The notes: generated from the sequence alone by a model not told the origin. A stretch of 64,000 nucleotides of DNA from Sphingobium sp. (GCA_023266575.1 JAHFPV010000001.1:411152-475151); one strand, 5' to 3'; positions 27,546 to 37,150 are shown, counted from the stretch's first letter. Made by a program: numbers and translations.

Positions 27546-27773
27546 ATGGACGCAGAAGCCGCAAAGCTGCTCGGTGCTGGCCTGGCCGCCATCGGTGCGG
27601 GCATCGCCGCCCTCGGTGTGGGCAACGTGTTCAGCGCATTCCTCGAAGGCGCACTGCGCAATCCGGGTGCCGCTGATGGCCAGCAGGGCCGTCTGTTCAT
27701 CGGTTTCGCCGCGGCGGAACTTCTGGGTCTGCTGGCGTTCGTTATCGCCATGATCCTGGTGTTCGTGGCCTGA
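27546..27773 (+). CDS. atpE: ATP synthase Fo subunit c
   Basis: 75 residues, two membrane helices joined by a polar loop (RNPGAADGQQG). The first has the Gly/Ala-rich GAGLAAIGAGIAALGVG, the second carries the proton-binding Glu in FAAAELLGLLAFVIAMIL. A clear AAGGAG lies upstream. It makes the rotor ring. Confidence 0.97.
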   Translation: MDAEAAKLLGAGLAAIGAGIAALGVGNVFSAFLEGALRNPGAADGQQGRLFIGFAAAELLGLLAFVIAMILVFVA

Positions 27774-27785
27774 CACGGTTCGGAC

Positions 27786-27818
27786 GCGGGCAGGGCGGTA
27801 TCGTGCCGTCCCGCCCGC
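27786..27818 (+). other. GC-rich hairpin between atpE and the b-prime gene
   Basis: GCGGGC (27786-27791) pairs with GCCCGC (27813-27818), enclosing partly pairing bases. No T run follows. It could stabilise atpE mRNA or damp downstream expression, matching the higher need for subunit c. Confidence 0.4.
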
Positions 27819-27858
27819 ATCCCCTTAAATTGACCGCGCCCTGATCGGACGGATAGAT

Positions 27859-28353
27859 ATGCCTCAAATCGCGCAAATTGCCGAAACCTACTCCAGCCAG
27901 ATTTTCTGGTTGCTGTTGACCTTCGGCTTCGTGTTCTTCGTCATCGGCCTCGGCATGGTGCCCAAGGTTCAGGGTACGGCGGACGCGCGCGACGCGAAGA
28001 TCAGTGGTGATCTGGACGCGGCCAAGGCCGCCTTCGCCCGCGCCGACGAAGCGGAAGCCGACTATCGCGTCCGTGACGCGCAAAGCCGTGCCGCCGCCCA
28101 GGCGACGCTGGTTCAGGCCAAGGCGCAGGCCGCCAAGGCATCCGAAACCAAGCTCGCTGCCGCCGATGCCGAAGTCGCCGCCAAAATCGCGGCCGCCGAA
28201 GCCCGGATCAAGGCCGCAAGCGACGCCGCTCTGGCAGAAATTGAAACCGTCGCTGCCGATGCGGCACGCGACATGGTGGCCCGTATCGCTGGCGTGCAAG
28301 CGTCGGACGATGCAGCCCGTAACGCAGTAAAGGCGGCACTGGCCCATGGCTGA
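27859..28353 (+). CDS. atpG: ATP synthase Fo subunit b-prime
   Basis: 164 residues. One N-terminal membrane segment (IFWLLLTFGFVFFVIGLGMVP) and a long Ala/Lys/Glu-rich coiled coil. The paired b-prime and b subunits make the peripheral stalk in alphaproteobacteria. It overlaps the b gene by eight bases. Confidence 0.93.
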   Translation: MPQIAQIAETYSSQIFWLLLTFGFVFFVIGLGMVPKVQGTADARDAKISGDLDAAKAAFARADEAEADYRVRDAQSRAAAQATLVQAKAQAAKASETKLAAADAEVAAKIAAAEARIKAASDAALAEIETVAADAARDMVARIAGVQASDDAARNAVKAALAHG

Positions 28354-28960
28354 GGCAGCAGCACAGCATCAGGGCGAAACGCCCCCGACCCTCGACCAGG
28401 CGATCCATGCCGAAGGGATGGAGCCGGTCGGCACCGTCGCGCATGAAGGCGTCGCCCCCCATACTGACCCCAAAGCGGTCGGCATGGACGCTACCGCCTG
28501 GGTCAGCCTGGCCATGGCAGCCTTCATCGCCATCCTCTTGTTCAAGAAGGTTCCGGCGCTGATCGGCGGCGTTCTCGACGGACGGATCGCACAGATCAAG
28601 GCCCAGCTGGCCGAAGCCTCCAAGCTTCGCGCAGAAGCTGACGCGCTCAAGGCGGAATATGAGGCGAAACTCGCCGCCGCCACTGGCGAAGCCGAAGCGA
28701 TGCGCAAGTCCGCCGAGCATGAGGCTGAAACCCTGCTGGAGGACGCCCGCACCGCCGCCGCCGACCTGGTCGTCCGCCGCCAGAAAATGGCCGAGGACAA
28801 GATCGCCGCCGCCGAACGCGCCGCCATCACCGCCATCCGCGCCCGCGCCGTCAACGCCGCGACCAGCGCTGCCGCCAGCCTGATCGCAGAGGGCCATAAC
28901 GCCAGCGCCGACAAAGCCCTGGTCGATAGCGCCATCAAGGGTCTCGGCCCGGTCGTCTGA
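28346..28960 (+). CDS. atpF: ATP synthase Fo subunit b
   Basis: 204 residues. A polar, His/Glu-rich N-terminal extension of about 45 residues precedes the single membrane segment (WVSLAMAAFIAILLFKKVP). The rest is a long coiled coil rich in AEA/EAE repeats, as expected for the peripheral stalk. It is the last gene of the Fo operon; F1 genes are elsewhere, as usual in this class. A terminator follows. Confidence 0.94.
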   Translation: MAEAAAQHQGETPPTLDQAIHAEGMEPVGTVAHEGVAPHTDPKAVGMDATAWVSLAMAAFIAILLFKKVPALIGGVLDGRIAQIKAQLAEASKLRAEADALKAEYEAKLAAATGEAEAMRKSAEHEAETLLEDARTAAADLVVRRQKMAEDKIAAAERAAITAIRARAVNAATSAAASLIAEGHNASADKALVDSAIKGLGPVV

Positions 28961-28984
28961 TCGAACCACGCGAGACAAAACGCA

Positions 28985-29013
28985 AAAGGGCCGGGCGCAA
29001 TCCCGCCCTTTTT
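28985..29013 (+). terminator. Rho-independent terminator after atpF
   Basis: AAAGGGCCGGG, a short loop, CCCGCCC and a T run. The stem is GC-rich and 25 bases after the atpF stop. Confidence 0.8.
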
Positions 29014-29079
29014 CGTTGGCACGGAAATCCCCCCTGCAAGGGGAGGGGAATTGCATATGACTTTTCGTTATTTCTACAA

Positions 29080-29192
29080 CGTCATCCTGAACTTGTTTCA
29101 GGATCCATCGTGCCCCAAACGCCGCCGCCGCGCGTGACGAGAAATGGATGCTGAGCCGAAGGCCAGCGCAGCTAAACAAGTTCAGCATGACG
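29080..29192. repeat. REP-like inverted repeat, 19-bp arms
   Basis: Arms at 29082-29100 and 29174-29192 differ by one base. They lie in the 353-base gene-free stretch between atpF and uvrC, which otherwise holds a small GGGG palindrome and no visible frame. Confidence 0.6.
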
Positions 29193-29313
29193 ATGAAGGG
29201 CGGGGGGGCGTTTCATATGCACAATAACACTGCCGGAAGGAGGGAGGCTTCTCTGTAGCCCTTACCCCACCGCCCCCATTGCGATCCCCGCCCGGCACGC
29301 TATCTCATCCCCC

Positions 29314-31230
29314 ATGTCGCAACCCCAATCCCCCGACCGTTTCAATGAGGACAAGGCCAGCTACACGGTCCGCGGGTCCGGCACGCCCGACCTCGACGTC
29401 GGGATAGAGGCGATCCGCACCACGCTGCGCACGCTGCCGACCCGCCCCGGCGTGTACCGGATGCACGACGCGCGCGGCGATGTCCTCTATGTGGGGAAGG
29501 CGCGGGCGCTCAAGAACCGCGTCGCTAATTATACCCAGGTCGACCGGCTCCCCCGCCGCCTGCAACGCATGGTCGCCCAGACCCGCAGCATGACCATCGT
29601 CACCACCAACAGCGAGGCGGAAGCCCTGTTGCTGGAGGCGCAACTGATCAAGCGCTACCGCCCGCCGTACAACGTCCTGCTGCGCGACGATAAAAGCTTC
29701 CCCTTCATCCTGTTGCGGGAGGATCATGCCTTCCCCCGCGTCCAGAAACATCGTGGCGCGCGCAAGGCGAAGGGCCGCTATTATGGCCCCTTCGCCAGCG
29801 CAGGCTCGGTCACCCGCACCATCAATGCGCTGCAAAAACTCTTCCTGCTCCGCTCCTGCACCGACAGCTTCTTTGCCAACCGATCGCGCCCCTGCCTCCT
29901 CTATCAAATCAAGCGCTGCTCGGCCCCCTGCGTCGATCGCATCGGCCCGGACGGTTATGCCGAACTGGTCCGCGACGCGCAGGATTTCCTCGGCGGCAAA
30001 TCTACCAAGGTGCAGCAGAAGCTAGGCACCGCAATGCAGGCGGCGTCCGACGCGATGGATTTCGAGCAGGCCGCGGTCATCCGCGATCGCCTGAAAGCCC
30101 TGACCTTCATTCAAGGGTCGCAGGCGATCAACGCCGAAGGCCTTGGCGACGCCGATATTTTCGCGCTGGCGCAAAAGGGCGGGGCGATGTGCATCCAGGC
30201 CTTCTTCATTCGCGGCGGCCAGAATTGGGGGCATCGCAGCTTCTTCCCGGTCCACACTGCGGAGGTGGCCGAGGATGAAGTGCTGGCCAGCTTCATGGCG
30301 CAATTTTACGAGGAAGTGCCGCCGCCCAAGCTGGTCCTGACCGACCGCGCGCCCGCCGAATGCGAATTGATGGCGCAGGCGCTGACCGAACGGATCGGCA
30401 GCAAGGTCCGCATCGAAGTCCCCCAGCGCGGCGACCGCACCCGCCTGATCAAACAGGCGCAACGCAACGCGGTGGAGGCGCTCGACCGCCGCCTCGCCGA
30501 AACCACCAGCCAGGGCAAGATACTCGACGAGCTGGTCGAGACGTTCGGGCTGGATGGCGTTCCCGACCGCATCGAAATCTACGACAACAGCCATATTCAG
30601 GGCGCCCACGCGCTTGGCGCGATGGTCGTTGCCGGACCCGAAGGCTTCCGCAAAAACGCCTATCGCAAGTTCAACATGAAAAATCCCGAAATCTCCAACG
30701 ATGATTTCGCGATGATGCGCGACATGTTCGAACGCCGCTTCGGCCGCGCCCAGCGCGAAGATCCCGACCGCGACAGCGGCGAATGGCCCGATCTGGTCCT
30801 GATCGACGGCGGCAAGGGCCAGCTATCGGCGGCCCGCGCCATGCTGGAGGAAATGGGCATAGAGGATGTCACGATGATCGGCGTCGCCAAAGGCCCGCAT
30901 CATGGCCGCGACGGGCGGGAAGTGTTTCACCTGATGGACGGCCGCGAACTCATGCTGCCGGTCAACCACCCGGTGCTCTTCTACCTCCAGCGCCTGCGCG
31001 ACGAAGCGCATCGGTTTGCCATCGGCGCCCACCGCGCGAAACGCAGCAAGGCGATCACCGTATCGTCGCTGGATGAAGTCCCCGGCATCGGCCCCGCGCG
31101 CAAGAAAGCCCTGCTCATGCACTTCGGCACAGCCCGCGCCGTCCGCGACGCTGCGCTGGAGGATCTGGCCCGTGCGCCGGGCGTGTCGACGGCGGTAGCG
31201 CAGCAGGTCTATGACTATTTTCATGGGTGA
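29314..31230 (+). CDS. uvrC: Excinuclease ABC subunit C
   Basis: 638 residues. GIY-YIG nuclease at the start (PGVYRMHDARGDVLYVGKARALKNRV), the UVR motif near 220-255 (DFEQAAVIRDRLKALTF), the UvrC RNase-H-like nuclease with IEIYDNSHIQGAHALGAMV and LVLIDGGKGQLSAA, and C-terminal helix-hairpin-helix motifs (VPGIGPARKKALLMHFG). It makes both incisions in nucleotide excision repair. recO follows 19 bases downstream. Confidence 0.97.
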   Translation: MSQPQSPDRFNEDKASYTVRGSGTPDLDVGIEAIRTTLRTLPTRPGVYRMHDARGDVLYVGKARALKNRVANYTQVDRLPRRLQRMVAQTRSMTIVTTNSEAEALLLEAQLIKRYRPPYNVLLRDDKSFPFILLREDHAFPRVQKHRGARKAKGRYYGPFASAGSVTRTINALQKLFLLRSCTDSFFANRSRPCLLYQIKRCSAPCVDRIGPDGYAELVRDAQDFLGGKSTKVQQKLGTAMQAASDAMDFEQAAVIRDRLKALTFIQGSQAINAEGLGDADIFALAQKGGAMCIQAFFIRGGQNWGHRSFFPVHTAEVAEDEVLASFMAQFYEEVPPPKLVLTDRAPAECELMAQALTERIGSKVRIEVPQRGDRTRLIKQAQRNAVEALDRRLAETTSQGKILDELVETFGLDGVPDRIEIYDNSHIQGAHALGAMVVAGPEGFRKNAYRKFNMKNPEISNDDFAMMRDMFERRFGRAQREDPDRDSGEWPDLVLIDGGKGQLSAARAMLEEMGIEDVTMIGVAKGPHHGRDGREVFHLMDGRELMLPVNHPVLFYLQRLRDEAHRFAIGAHRAKRSKAITVSSLDEVPGIGPARKKALLMHFGTARAVRDAALEDLARAPGVSTAVAQQVYDYFHG

Positions 31231-31249
31231 TGGCGGGCTAGGATAGGCC

Positions 31250-31984
31250 ATGTCCATCCTCGCCACCCCCGCCATCGTCTGCTCCCTGCGCCCCCATGGC
31301 GAACATGGCGCGATTGCGCGGCTGTTGACACCCGATCATGGTCTGATCGCGGGCTATGTGCGGGGCGGGCGATCCCGCGCGATGCGCCCAGTACTGCTCC
31401 CCGGCAACGCCGTCGCCGCGACCTTTCGAGCGCGGACGGAGGATCAGCTGGCCGGCCTGACCGTCGAACTGGCACACAGCCGCGCGCCGCTCCATGCCGA
31501 ACCCTTGCCCGCCGCCGCGATCGACTGGGCCTGCGCGCTGACCGCCGTCGCGCTGCCCGAAGGGACGCCCTATCCCGCGCTCCACAGCGCGCTCGACGGC
31601 GTGCTGGGTGCGGTGGAGGCGGCCCCTGCCGCGCGTGGCTGGGCGGTGGCGCTGGTCCGCTACGAACTGCTGCTGCTCGCCGAACTGGGCTTTGGCCTCG
31701 ACCTCAGCCGCTGCGCCGCGCTGGGTGATGCCGACGACCTCGCCTATGTCAGTCCGCGCAGCGCGGCGGCGGTCAGCCGGGCAGGGGCGGTCGGTTACGA
31801 AAGCCTGCTCCTGCCGCTCCCGCCCTTCCTGCTGGAGGGCGGCACGGGCGAATGGAGCCAGATACTGGACGGACTGCGCCTCACCGGCTTCTTCCTCGAA
31901 CGCTCCATCCTCACCGACTGGCGTGCCGACGTGCTGGCCGCCCGCGAAAGGCTGGTCGATCGACTCAAAAGGGCGGTTGCGTGA
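31250..31984 (+). CDS. recO: DNA repair protein RecO
   Basis: 244 residues. The N-terminal OB-fold ([28 protein letters not shown]) and a helical region with [22 protein letters not shown] are typical. The zinc cysteines of some relatives are not obvious here; only Cys in LDLSRCA is seen. RecO loads RecA at gaps together with RecR. It is followed by leuB, probably with its own ribosome site rather than coupling. Confidence 0.92.
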   Translation: MSILATPAIVCSLRPHGEHGAIARLLTPDHGLIAGYVRGGRSRAMRPVLLPGNAVAATFRARTEDQLAGLTVELAHSRAPLHAEPLPAAAIDWACALTAVALPEGTPYPALHSALDGVLGAVEAAPAARGWAVALVRYELLLLAELGFGLDLSRCAALGDADDLAYVSPRSAAAVSRAGAVGYESLLLPLPPFLLEGGTGEWSQILDGLRLTGFFLERSILTDWRADVLAARERLVDRLKRAVA

Positions 31985-32033
31985 AACCTCCTGTCTCCAT
32001 AAGGGGCAGCCACGCAATATAAGGAGTCTCGCC

Positions 32034-33077
32034 ATGTTGATCGCCCTGTTTCCCGGAGACGGCATCGGTCCCGAAATCGTCGATCAGGCCAAGCGCGTGC
32101 TGGATGCGCTGGCGATCGATGGCCTGACATATGAACAGGGTCTGGTTGGCGGCGCGGCCTATAAGGCGGTCGGCCATCCGCTCCCGCCCGAAACGCTGGA
32201 ACTGGCCAAGCGTGCTGACGCTATTCTGTTCGGCGCCGTGGGTGATCCCGATTGCGACGCGCTCGAACGCCATTTGCGCCCCGAACAGGCAATCCTTGGC
32301 CTGCGCAAGGAACTGGGCCTCTTCTCCAACCTGCGTCCGGCCAAAGTGTTTCCCGAACTGGCCGGTGAGTCCGCGCTCAAACCCGAAGTCGCCGGTGCCA
32401 TCGACCTGCTGATCGTGCGCGAAACCAATGGTGACGTCTATTTCGGGGAAAAGGGCTTCCGCATTACCGCCGACGGCCTGCGCGAAGGCTATGACGTCAT
32501 GTCCTATAACGAAGCCGAAGTGCGCCGCATCGCCCATAGCGGCTTTCAGGCGTCCCGCGCCCGTCGCGGCAAGCTCTGCTCGGTGGACAAGGCCAATGTG
32601 CTGGAAACCAGCCAGCTGTGGCGCGATGTGGTGATCGAGGTATCGGCGGACTATCCCGACGTGGCGCTCAGCCATATGTATGTGGACAATGCCGCGATGC
32701 AGCTGGTCCGCAACCCCGGCCAGTTCGACGTCATCGTCACCGGCAACCTGTTCGGCGACATCCTCTCGGATCAGGCCAGCATGTGCGTCGGCTCCATCGG
32801 GATGCTGGCGTCTGCTACCCTCAATGGCAGCGGGCAGGGGCTGTACGAGCCGATCCACGGCTCCGCCCCCGACATTGCCGGCACTGGCAAGGCCAATCCG
32901 CTGGCGACGATCCTGTCCGCCGCGATGATGCTGCGCTATTCGTTGGGGATGCCCGAACAGGCTGACCGGATCGAGAAGGCGGTAGCAAAGGCTCTGGCCA
33001 ACGGCGCACGCAGCGCTGACCTGGGCGGCACCATGACCACGGTGGACATGGGCGATGCAGTGCTGGCGGTCTTCTGA
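32034..33077 (+). CDS. leuB: 3-isopropylmalate dehydrogenase
   Basis: 347 residues, the normal length. [19 protein letters not shown] at the start, [22 protein letters not shown], the conserved [13 protein letters not shown], and the substrate/NAD region with [25 protein letters not shown] and [18 protein letters not shown]. It catalyses the third step of leucine synthesis. AAGGAG at 32021-32026 fixes the start; a longer frame into recO is spurious. Confidence 0.97.
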   Translation: MLIALFPGDGIGPEIVDQAKRVLDALAIDGLTYEQGLVGGAAYKAVGHPLPPETLELAKRADAILFGAVGDPDCDALERHLRPEQAILGLRKELGLFSNLRPAKVFPELAGESALKPEVAGAIDLLIVRETNGDVYFGEKGFRITADGLREGYDVMSYNEAEVRRIAHSGFQASRARRGKLCSVDKANVLETSQLWRDVVIEVSADYPDVALSHMYVDNAAMQLVRNPGQFDVIVTGNLFGDILSDQASMCVGSIGMLASATLNGSGQGLYEPIHGSAPDIAGTGKANPLATILSAAMMLRYSLGMPEQADRIEKAVAKALANGARSADLGGTMTTVDMGDAVLAVF

Positions 33078-33142
33078 CCGCCCGCCGCATCTCTTAAGAT
33101 TTTGCTGCCCCGTCGTTCTAGGTAGAAAACGGGGACGCACCT

Positions 33143-33563
33143 ATGTCGATAACATTGAAGCAGGATCATGAAGCCTTGCGGGTGATGATGCGCGAATTCG
33201 CGCATGTCATGCGAACCAGCGGCATCGAAGCACTGCCGGATATAGCGCGCAAGCGCATAGCTTTCTCCCAATTGTTCCGTGAACATATGGGGGCGGGAGG
33301 ATGCCCGTGCGCTCGACCTCCGCGATGGCCATCTGGCGGCGCAGGCCGATCCGCTGTTGCGCGAACATGGCCGGGCGATCCGCGCCCTGTTCCTGCGCTA
33401 TAGCGATCATATCAAATATTGGACGCCCACCCTGATCGCGCAGGACTGGAGCGGCTATCTTGAGGCCGTCCTCGCCCTGCAAGGCGAACTGGCCGAACGG
33501 ATGGCGTGGGAAGAACGGAACCTGCATCCGCTGATGGATGCGCAACCGCGTCGGGCGGCCTGA
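33143..33563 (+). pseudogene. Hemerythrin-like domain gene, frameshifted
   Basis: The frame from 33143 gives MSITLKQDHEALRVMMREFA and then ...FSQLFREHMG; it leaves the family after base 33293. The next frame, entered at the same place, reads GREDARALDLRDGHLAAQ and continues to 33563 with HIKYWTPTLIAQDWSGYL and AWEERNLHPLMDAQ. Removing one G from the five-G run at 33289-33293 joins both into one protein of about 140 residues. Histidine/Glu residues of a four-helix metal-binding bundle are present. It is either a real null allele or a sequencing error in a homopolymer. Confidence 0.75.
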
Positions 33564-33626
33564 TTGAAGGCCAATTCGTCGGCAAAGGTTCTGTCCTGGT
33601 CCCGGCGCGGCAGTTAGAGCGCCGGG

Positions 33627-34625
33627 ATGACCGACTTCTCCCTCGCCTCGCTCCGTTCCGCCGCGACTATGGTTCATGCGCAGGTGCCGCCGACCCCGCA
33701 ATATGCCTGGCCGCTGCTGGCTGCGCGCGCCGGGTGTGACCTGTGGGTGAAGCATGAGAATCACACCCCCACGGGCGCGTTCAAGGTGCGCGGGGCGATC
33801 ACCTATATCGACTGGCTGCGTCGCACCCATCCGCATGTGACTGGCATCATCACCGCGACACGCGGCAATCATGGTCAGGCGCAGGTCCGCGCCGCGACGG
33901 CTGCGGGCCTGAACGCCACCATCGTCGTCCCCCATGGCAATGCGCTGGAAAAGAACGCGGCGATGCGGGCTTTCGGTGCAACCCTTATCGAACATGGCCA
34001 TGATTTCGACAGCGCCAAGGCCGAAGCGCTCCGCCTGTCCGCCGAACAAGGGCTGTTCATGGTCCCGGCCTATCATGACGAGCTGGTCCGGGGTGTCGCC
34101 AGCTATGGCCTGGAACTGTTCGACGCCGTACCGGATCTCGATACCGTCTATGTCCCCGTCGGCTGCGGCTCAGGCCTGTGCGGCACCATCGCCGCGCGCG
34201 ATGCGCTGGGCCTCACCACCAAGGTCGTCGGCGTCGTCTCCGCCCATGTCGATGCCGCCAAACGCTCGTTCGAGGCGGGCCGGTTGCTCGCCAGCCCCAC
34301 CGCCTACACTTTTGCCGATGGCGTCGCCGTTTGCACCCCGGTGCAGGCAGCGCTCGACTATTTCGGTCCCCGCGCCGACCGTTTCGTCGCCGTTACCGAC
34401 GATGAAGTCGCCGCCGCGATCCGCCATTATTGGCAGGACACCCATAATCTGGCCGAAGGGGCAGGGGCCGTTGCACTGGCCGCCGCGCTACAGGAAAAGG
34501 ACGCGATGCGGGGCAAGAAGGTTGCAGTTATCCTGTCGGGCGGTAATGGCGACATGCGCCAGATGGCGGAAATATTGGGCGGCGCTACCCCGGTGGTGCG
34601 GCAAGACATGCGGAAAGCGATATGA
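33627..34625 (+). CDS. PLP-dependent threonine/serine dehydratase family protein
   Basis: 332 residues, PLP fold type II. The active-site lysine is in HTPTGAFKVRGA; TATRGNHGQAQVRAATAAG is the phosphate-binding/substrate loop, and VPVGCGSGLCGTIA and AVILSGGNGD are the glycine-rich cofactor loops. The closest family is threonine dehydratase (or hydroxyectoine-type dehydratase), without the C-terminal regulatory ACT domain of anabolic IlvA. It overlaps metZ by four bases, so they are coupled; together they suggest homoserine/threonine/methionine metabolism. Confidence 0.88.
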   Translation: MTDFSLASLRSAATMVHAQVPPTPQYAWPLLAARAGCDLWVKHENHTPTGAFKVRGAITYIDWLRRTHPHVTGIITATRGNHGQAQVRAATAAGLNATIVVPHGNALEKNAAMRAFGATLIEHGHDFDSAKAEALRLSAEQGLFMVPAYHDELVRGVASYGLELFDAVPDLDTVYVPVGCGSGLCGTIAARDALGLTTKVVGVVSAHVDAAKRSFEAGRLLASPTAYTFADGVAVCTPVQAALDYFGPRADRFVAVTDDEVAAAIRHYWQDTHNLAEGAGAVALAAALQEKDAMRGKKVAVILSGGNGDMRQMAEILGGATPVVRQDMRKAI

Positions 34626-35830
34626 AGCGGAAAAGCGGTCAGAACCCGGATATCACCAAGAACTGGAAGCCAGCCACGCTGGCGATCCGGGGCGGCACCG
34701 CGCGCAGCGAATGGGGCGAAACCTCCGAAGCGCTCTTCCTGACCAGCGGTTACAGCTATGACCGGGCGGAGGATGCCGCCGCGCGCTTCGCCGGTGAACA
34801 GCAGGGCATGACCTATTCGCGCCTCCAGAACCCGACCGTGGAGATGCTGGAACAGCGTATCGCTCTGCTTGAAGGCGCCGAAGCCTGCCGCGCCACTGCC
34901 ACCGGCATGGCGGCGATGACTGCTGCCCTGCTGTGTCAATTGTCGGCGGGCGATCATGTCGTCGCGGCAAAGGCGGCGTTCGGCTCCTGCCGCTGGCTGA
35001 CCGACACGCTGCTGCCAAAATTCGGGATCGAAACCACCACGATCGACGCGCGCGACACCGCCGCATGGGAAGCCGCGATCCAGCCCAATACCAAGGTGTT
35101 TTTCTTCGAAACCCCCGCCAATCCGACCATGGACGTGGTGGATCTGCGCGCCGTCTGCGCCATCGCCAAGGCGCATGGCATCACCAGTGTCGTGGACAAT
35201 GCCTTCGCCTCGCCTGCGCTCCAGCGGCCGATGGAGTTTGGCGCGGACGTCGTTGCCTATAGCGCGACCAAGATGATGGACGGGCAGGGCCGGGTGCTGG
35301 CGGGTGCGATCTGCGGCACGCGCGACTGGATCGACAATGTCCTGCTGCCCTTCCACCGCAACACCGGCCCGACGCTCAGCCCGTTCAACGCCTGGGTGGT
35401 GTTGAAAGGGCTGGAGACGCTCGACCTGCGCATCCGCCGCCAGAGCGAGAATGCGCTCAAGGTAGCCGCCTTCCTGGAAGGTCGCGTCGCCAAGGTGCTG
35501 TATCCCGGCCTTCCAAGCCATCCCCAGCACGCGCTGGCGATGAGCCAGATGGAGATGGCCGGGCCGATCTTCTCGCTCTATGTCGGCGGTGGCCGGGCCG
35601 AGGCGCACGGACTGCTCAACGGTCTCGAACTGGTCGATATCAGCAATAATATCGGCGACTCGCGTTCGCTCATGACCCATCCTGCCTCCACCACCCATTT
35701 CGGCATGGCCGAAGCGGCGCGGCTGGAGGTCGGCATTACCGAGGATATGCTGCGCCTGAACGTGGGACTGGAAGATGCCGACGATGTGATCGCTGATCTC
35801 GATCGCGCGCTTACATCAATAGGGCGTTGA
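34622..35830 (+). CDS. metZ: O-succinylhomoserine sulfhydrylase
   Basis: 402 residues. Cys/Met-metabolism PLP enzyme: YSRLQNPTVEMLEQRIALLEGAE, DTAAWEAAIQPNTKVFFFETPANPTMDVVDL, the PLP lysine in AYSATKMMDGQGRVLAGA, and the C-terminal SLMTHPASTTHFGM. It forms homocysteine from O-succinylhomoserine and sulfide. The YSATKMMDGQGR variant is usual for MetZ rather than for cystathionine enzymes. apaG follows. Confidence 0.93.
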   Translation: MKRKSGQNPDITKNWKPATLAIRGGTARSEWGETSEALFLTSGYSYDRAEDAAARFAGEQQGMTYSRLQNPTVEMLEQRIALLEGAEACRATATGMAAMTAALLCQLSAGDHVVAAKAAFGSCRWLTDTLLPKFGIETTTIDARDTAAWEAAIQPNTKVFFFETPANPTMDVVDLRAVCAIAKAHGITSVVDNAFASPALQRPMEFGADVVAYSATKMMDGQGRVLAGAICGTRDWIDNVLLPFHRNTGPTLSPFNAWVVLKGLETLDLRIRRQSENALKVAAFLEGRVAKVLYPGLPSHPQHALAMSQMEMAGPIFSLYVGGGRAEAHGLLNGLELVDISNNIGDSRSLMTHPASTTHFGMAEAARLEVGITEDMLRLNVGLEDADDVIADLDRALTSIGR

Positions 35831-35862
35831 CGGGAGGCCTCGGCCAAGCGCATCTCAGCACC

Positions 35863-36261
35863 ATGAACGCGCTCTTCCCCTTCCACGCGACGACGCGCGA
35901 CGTGATTGTCCATGTCGCCGTCTCCTTCCTGCCCGAACAGTCGGAGCCGGACCGGGGCCGCTGGTTCTGGGCCTATCACATCCGCATCGAAAATCAGGGC
36001 GATCTGCCGGTGCAGTTGCTGACCCGCCACTGGATCATCACCGACGGCCGCGGCGTCCAGCACCGGGTCGATGGTGACGGCGTGGTGGGCGAACAGCCGG
36101 TGGTGCAGCCGGGTAAAAGCTATGACTATGTGTCGGGCTGCCCGCTCAATACCCCGACCGGCTCGATGACCGGCAGCTATCAGATGATCGGCGTCGGCGG
36201 CGAAACCTTCGAAGTCGCGATTCCCCATTTCGCGCTCATTGCCCCGGCGGTTGCCGAATGA
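35863..36261 (+). CDS. apaG: ApaG domain protein
   Basis: About 132 residues, single ApaG/DUF525 beta-sandwich: VIVHVAVSFLPEQSEPDRGRWFWAYHIRIEN, LLTRHWIITDG, VVGEQPVVQPGKSYDYVSGCPL, and GSMTGSYQMIGVGGETF. The role (often linked to Co2+/Mg2+ tolerance or diadenosine tetraphosphate) is uncertain. I chose the ATG at 35863; a frame from 35827 would overlap metZ. The end overlaps the LysR gene by four bases. Confidence 0.94.
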   Translation: MNALFPFHATTRDVIVHVAVSFLPEQSEPDRGRWFWAYHIRIENQGDLPVQLLTRHWIITDGRGVQHRVDGDGVVGEQPVVQPGKSYDYVSGCPLNTPTGSMTGSYQMIGVGGETFEVAIPHFALIAPAVAE

Positions 36262-37049
36262 AGCGCACCCATTTGCCGCTCAACGGCCTGCGCGTGCTGG
36301 ACGCGGCGGCCCGGCACCTGTCCTTCACCCGCGCTGCCGACGAACTGGCGGTCACTCCCGCTGCCGTGGGCCAACAGATTCGCGCGCTGGAGGATCTGCT
36401 GGGCGTCGTTCTGTTCCGCCGCACGCCCAAGGGGCTGGAACTGACCCCGGAAACCGAAGGTGGCCTGGACGCCCTGCGCGCTGGCTTTCTGGAATTTGAA
36501 GAAGCCGTCCGCGCGATGCAGGCGGGCCAGTCCAGCAGCGCGCTGACCATCGCCGCGCCGCGCGACATCACCGCCAAATGGCTCCAGCCGCGCCTCGCCG
36601 CCTATGCCGCCAGTCAGCCCGGCCTCACCTTCTCACTGGTCGCGGCCGACGACATGCTCGATTTCACCGAAGCCAATCTCGACCTTGCCCTGCGCCTCTC
36701 CGATCGGGTCGGCGACCATGAGGGCGTGAAGCTTGGCGAATCGCTGTTCGTCACAGTGGAAGCGGCCAATGGCGGCCCCGACCAGCGCATCGCCTGGCCC
36801 GGATGCCCGTCGGACGATCAGCCCGCCAGCATCCGCGTCGCCGATGGCGGCCTCGCCATCGAAGCCGCCGCCACCGGCTTTGGCCGCGCCAGCGTGCCGC
36901 TGCTGTTGGCGCAGGCAGACCTGACCGCCGGACGCATCCGCCAGGTGGGCGATCCCGTCCCGTCGCTGCTCTCCTACTGGCTCATCGCCCCGCTACCGCA
37001 ATGGCGCCAGAAAAAGGTCAAGGCGCTGGTCGAGGCGTTGCTGGCTTAA
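36258..37049 (+). CDS. LysR-family transcriptional regulator
   Basis: 263 residues. The N-terminal HTH starts MKRTHLPLNGLRVLDAAARH, with HLSFTRAADELAVTPAAVGQQIRALE as the recognition part, followed by a substrate-binding domain shorter than usual. The GcvA-like signature (PLNALR-type start) is visible. It overlaps apaG by four bases. The likely target is unknown; it is not divergent from another gene. Confidence 0.9.
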   Translation: MKRTHLPLNGLRVLDAAARHLSFTRAADELAVTPAAVGQQIRALEDLLGVVLFRRTPKGLELTPETEGGLDALRAGFLEFEEAVRAMQAGQSSSALTIAAPRDITAKWLQPRLAAYAASQPGLTFSLVAADDMLDFTEANLDLALRLSDRVGDHEGVKLGESLFVTVEAANGGPDQRIAWPGCPSDDQPASIRVADGGLAIEAAATGFGRASVPLLLAQADLTAGRIRQVGDPVPSLLSYWLIAPLPQWRQKKVKALVEALLA

Positions 37050-37069
37050 GCGAAAAATCTCCCTACGAT

Positions 37070-37136
37070 CCGTTCGTTTCGAGCGAAGTCGAGAAACCTG
37101 CGCGCCATGTTTCTCGACTTCGCTCGAAACGAACGG
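37070..37136. repeat. Perfect 28-bp inverted repeat
   Basis: Arms 37070-37097 and 37109-37136 are exact reverse complements with an 11-base loop. It lies between two convergent genes, so it can act as a bidirectional terminator or REP element. Confidence 0.75.
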
Positions 37137-37150
37137 AGCTTGGCGCTAAC

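Noticed and set aside
33143..33563. Programmed frameshift in the hemerythrin-like gene
   Set aside because: No slippery heptamer, stimulatory stem or pseudoknot is apparent; a simple G insertion is the better reading.
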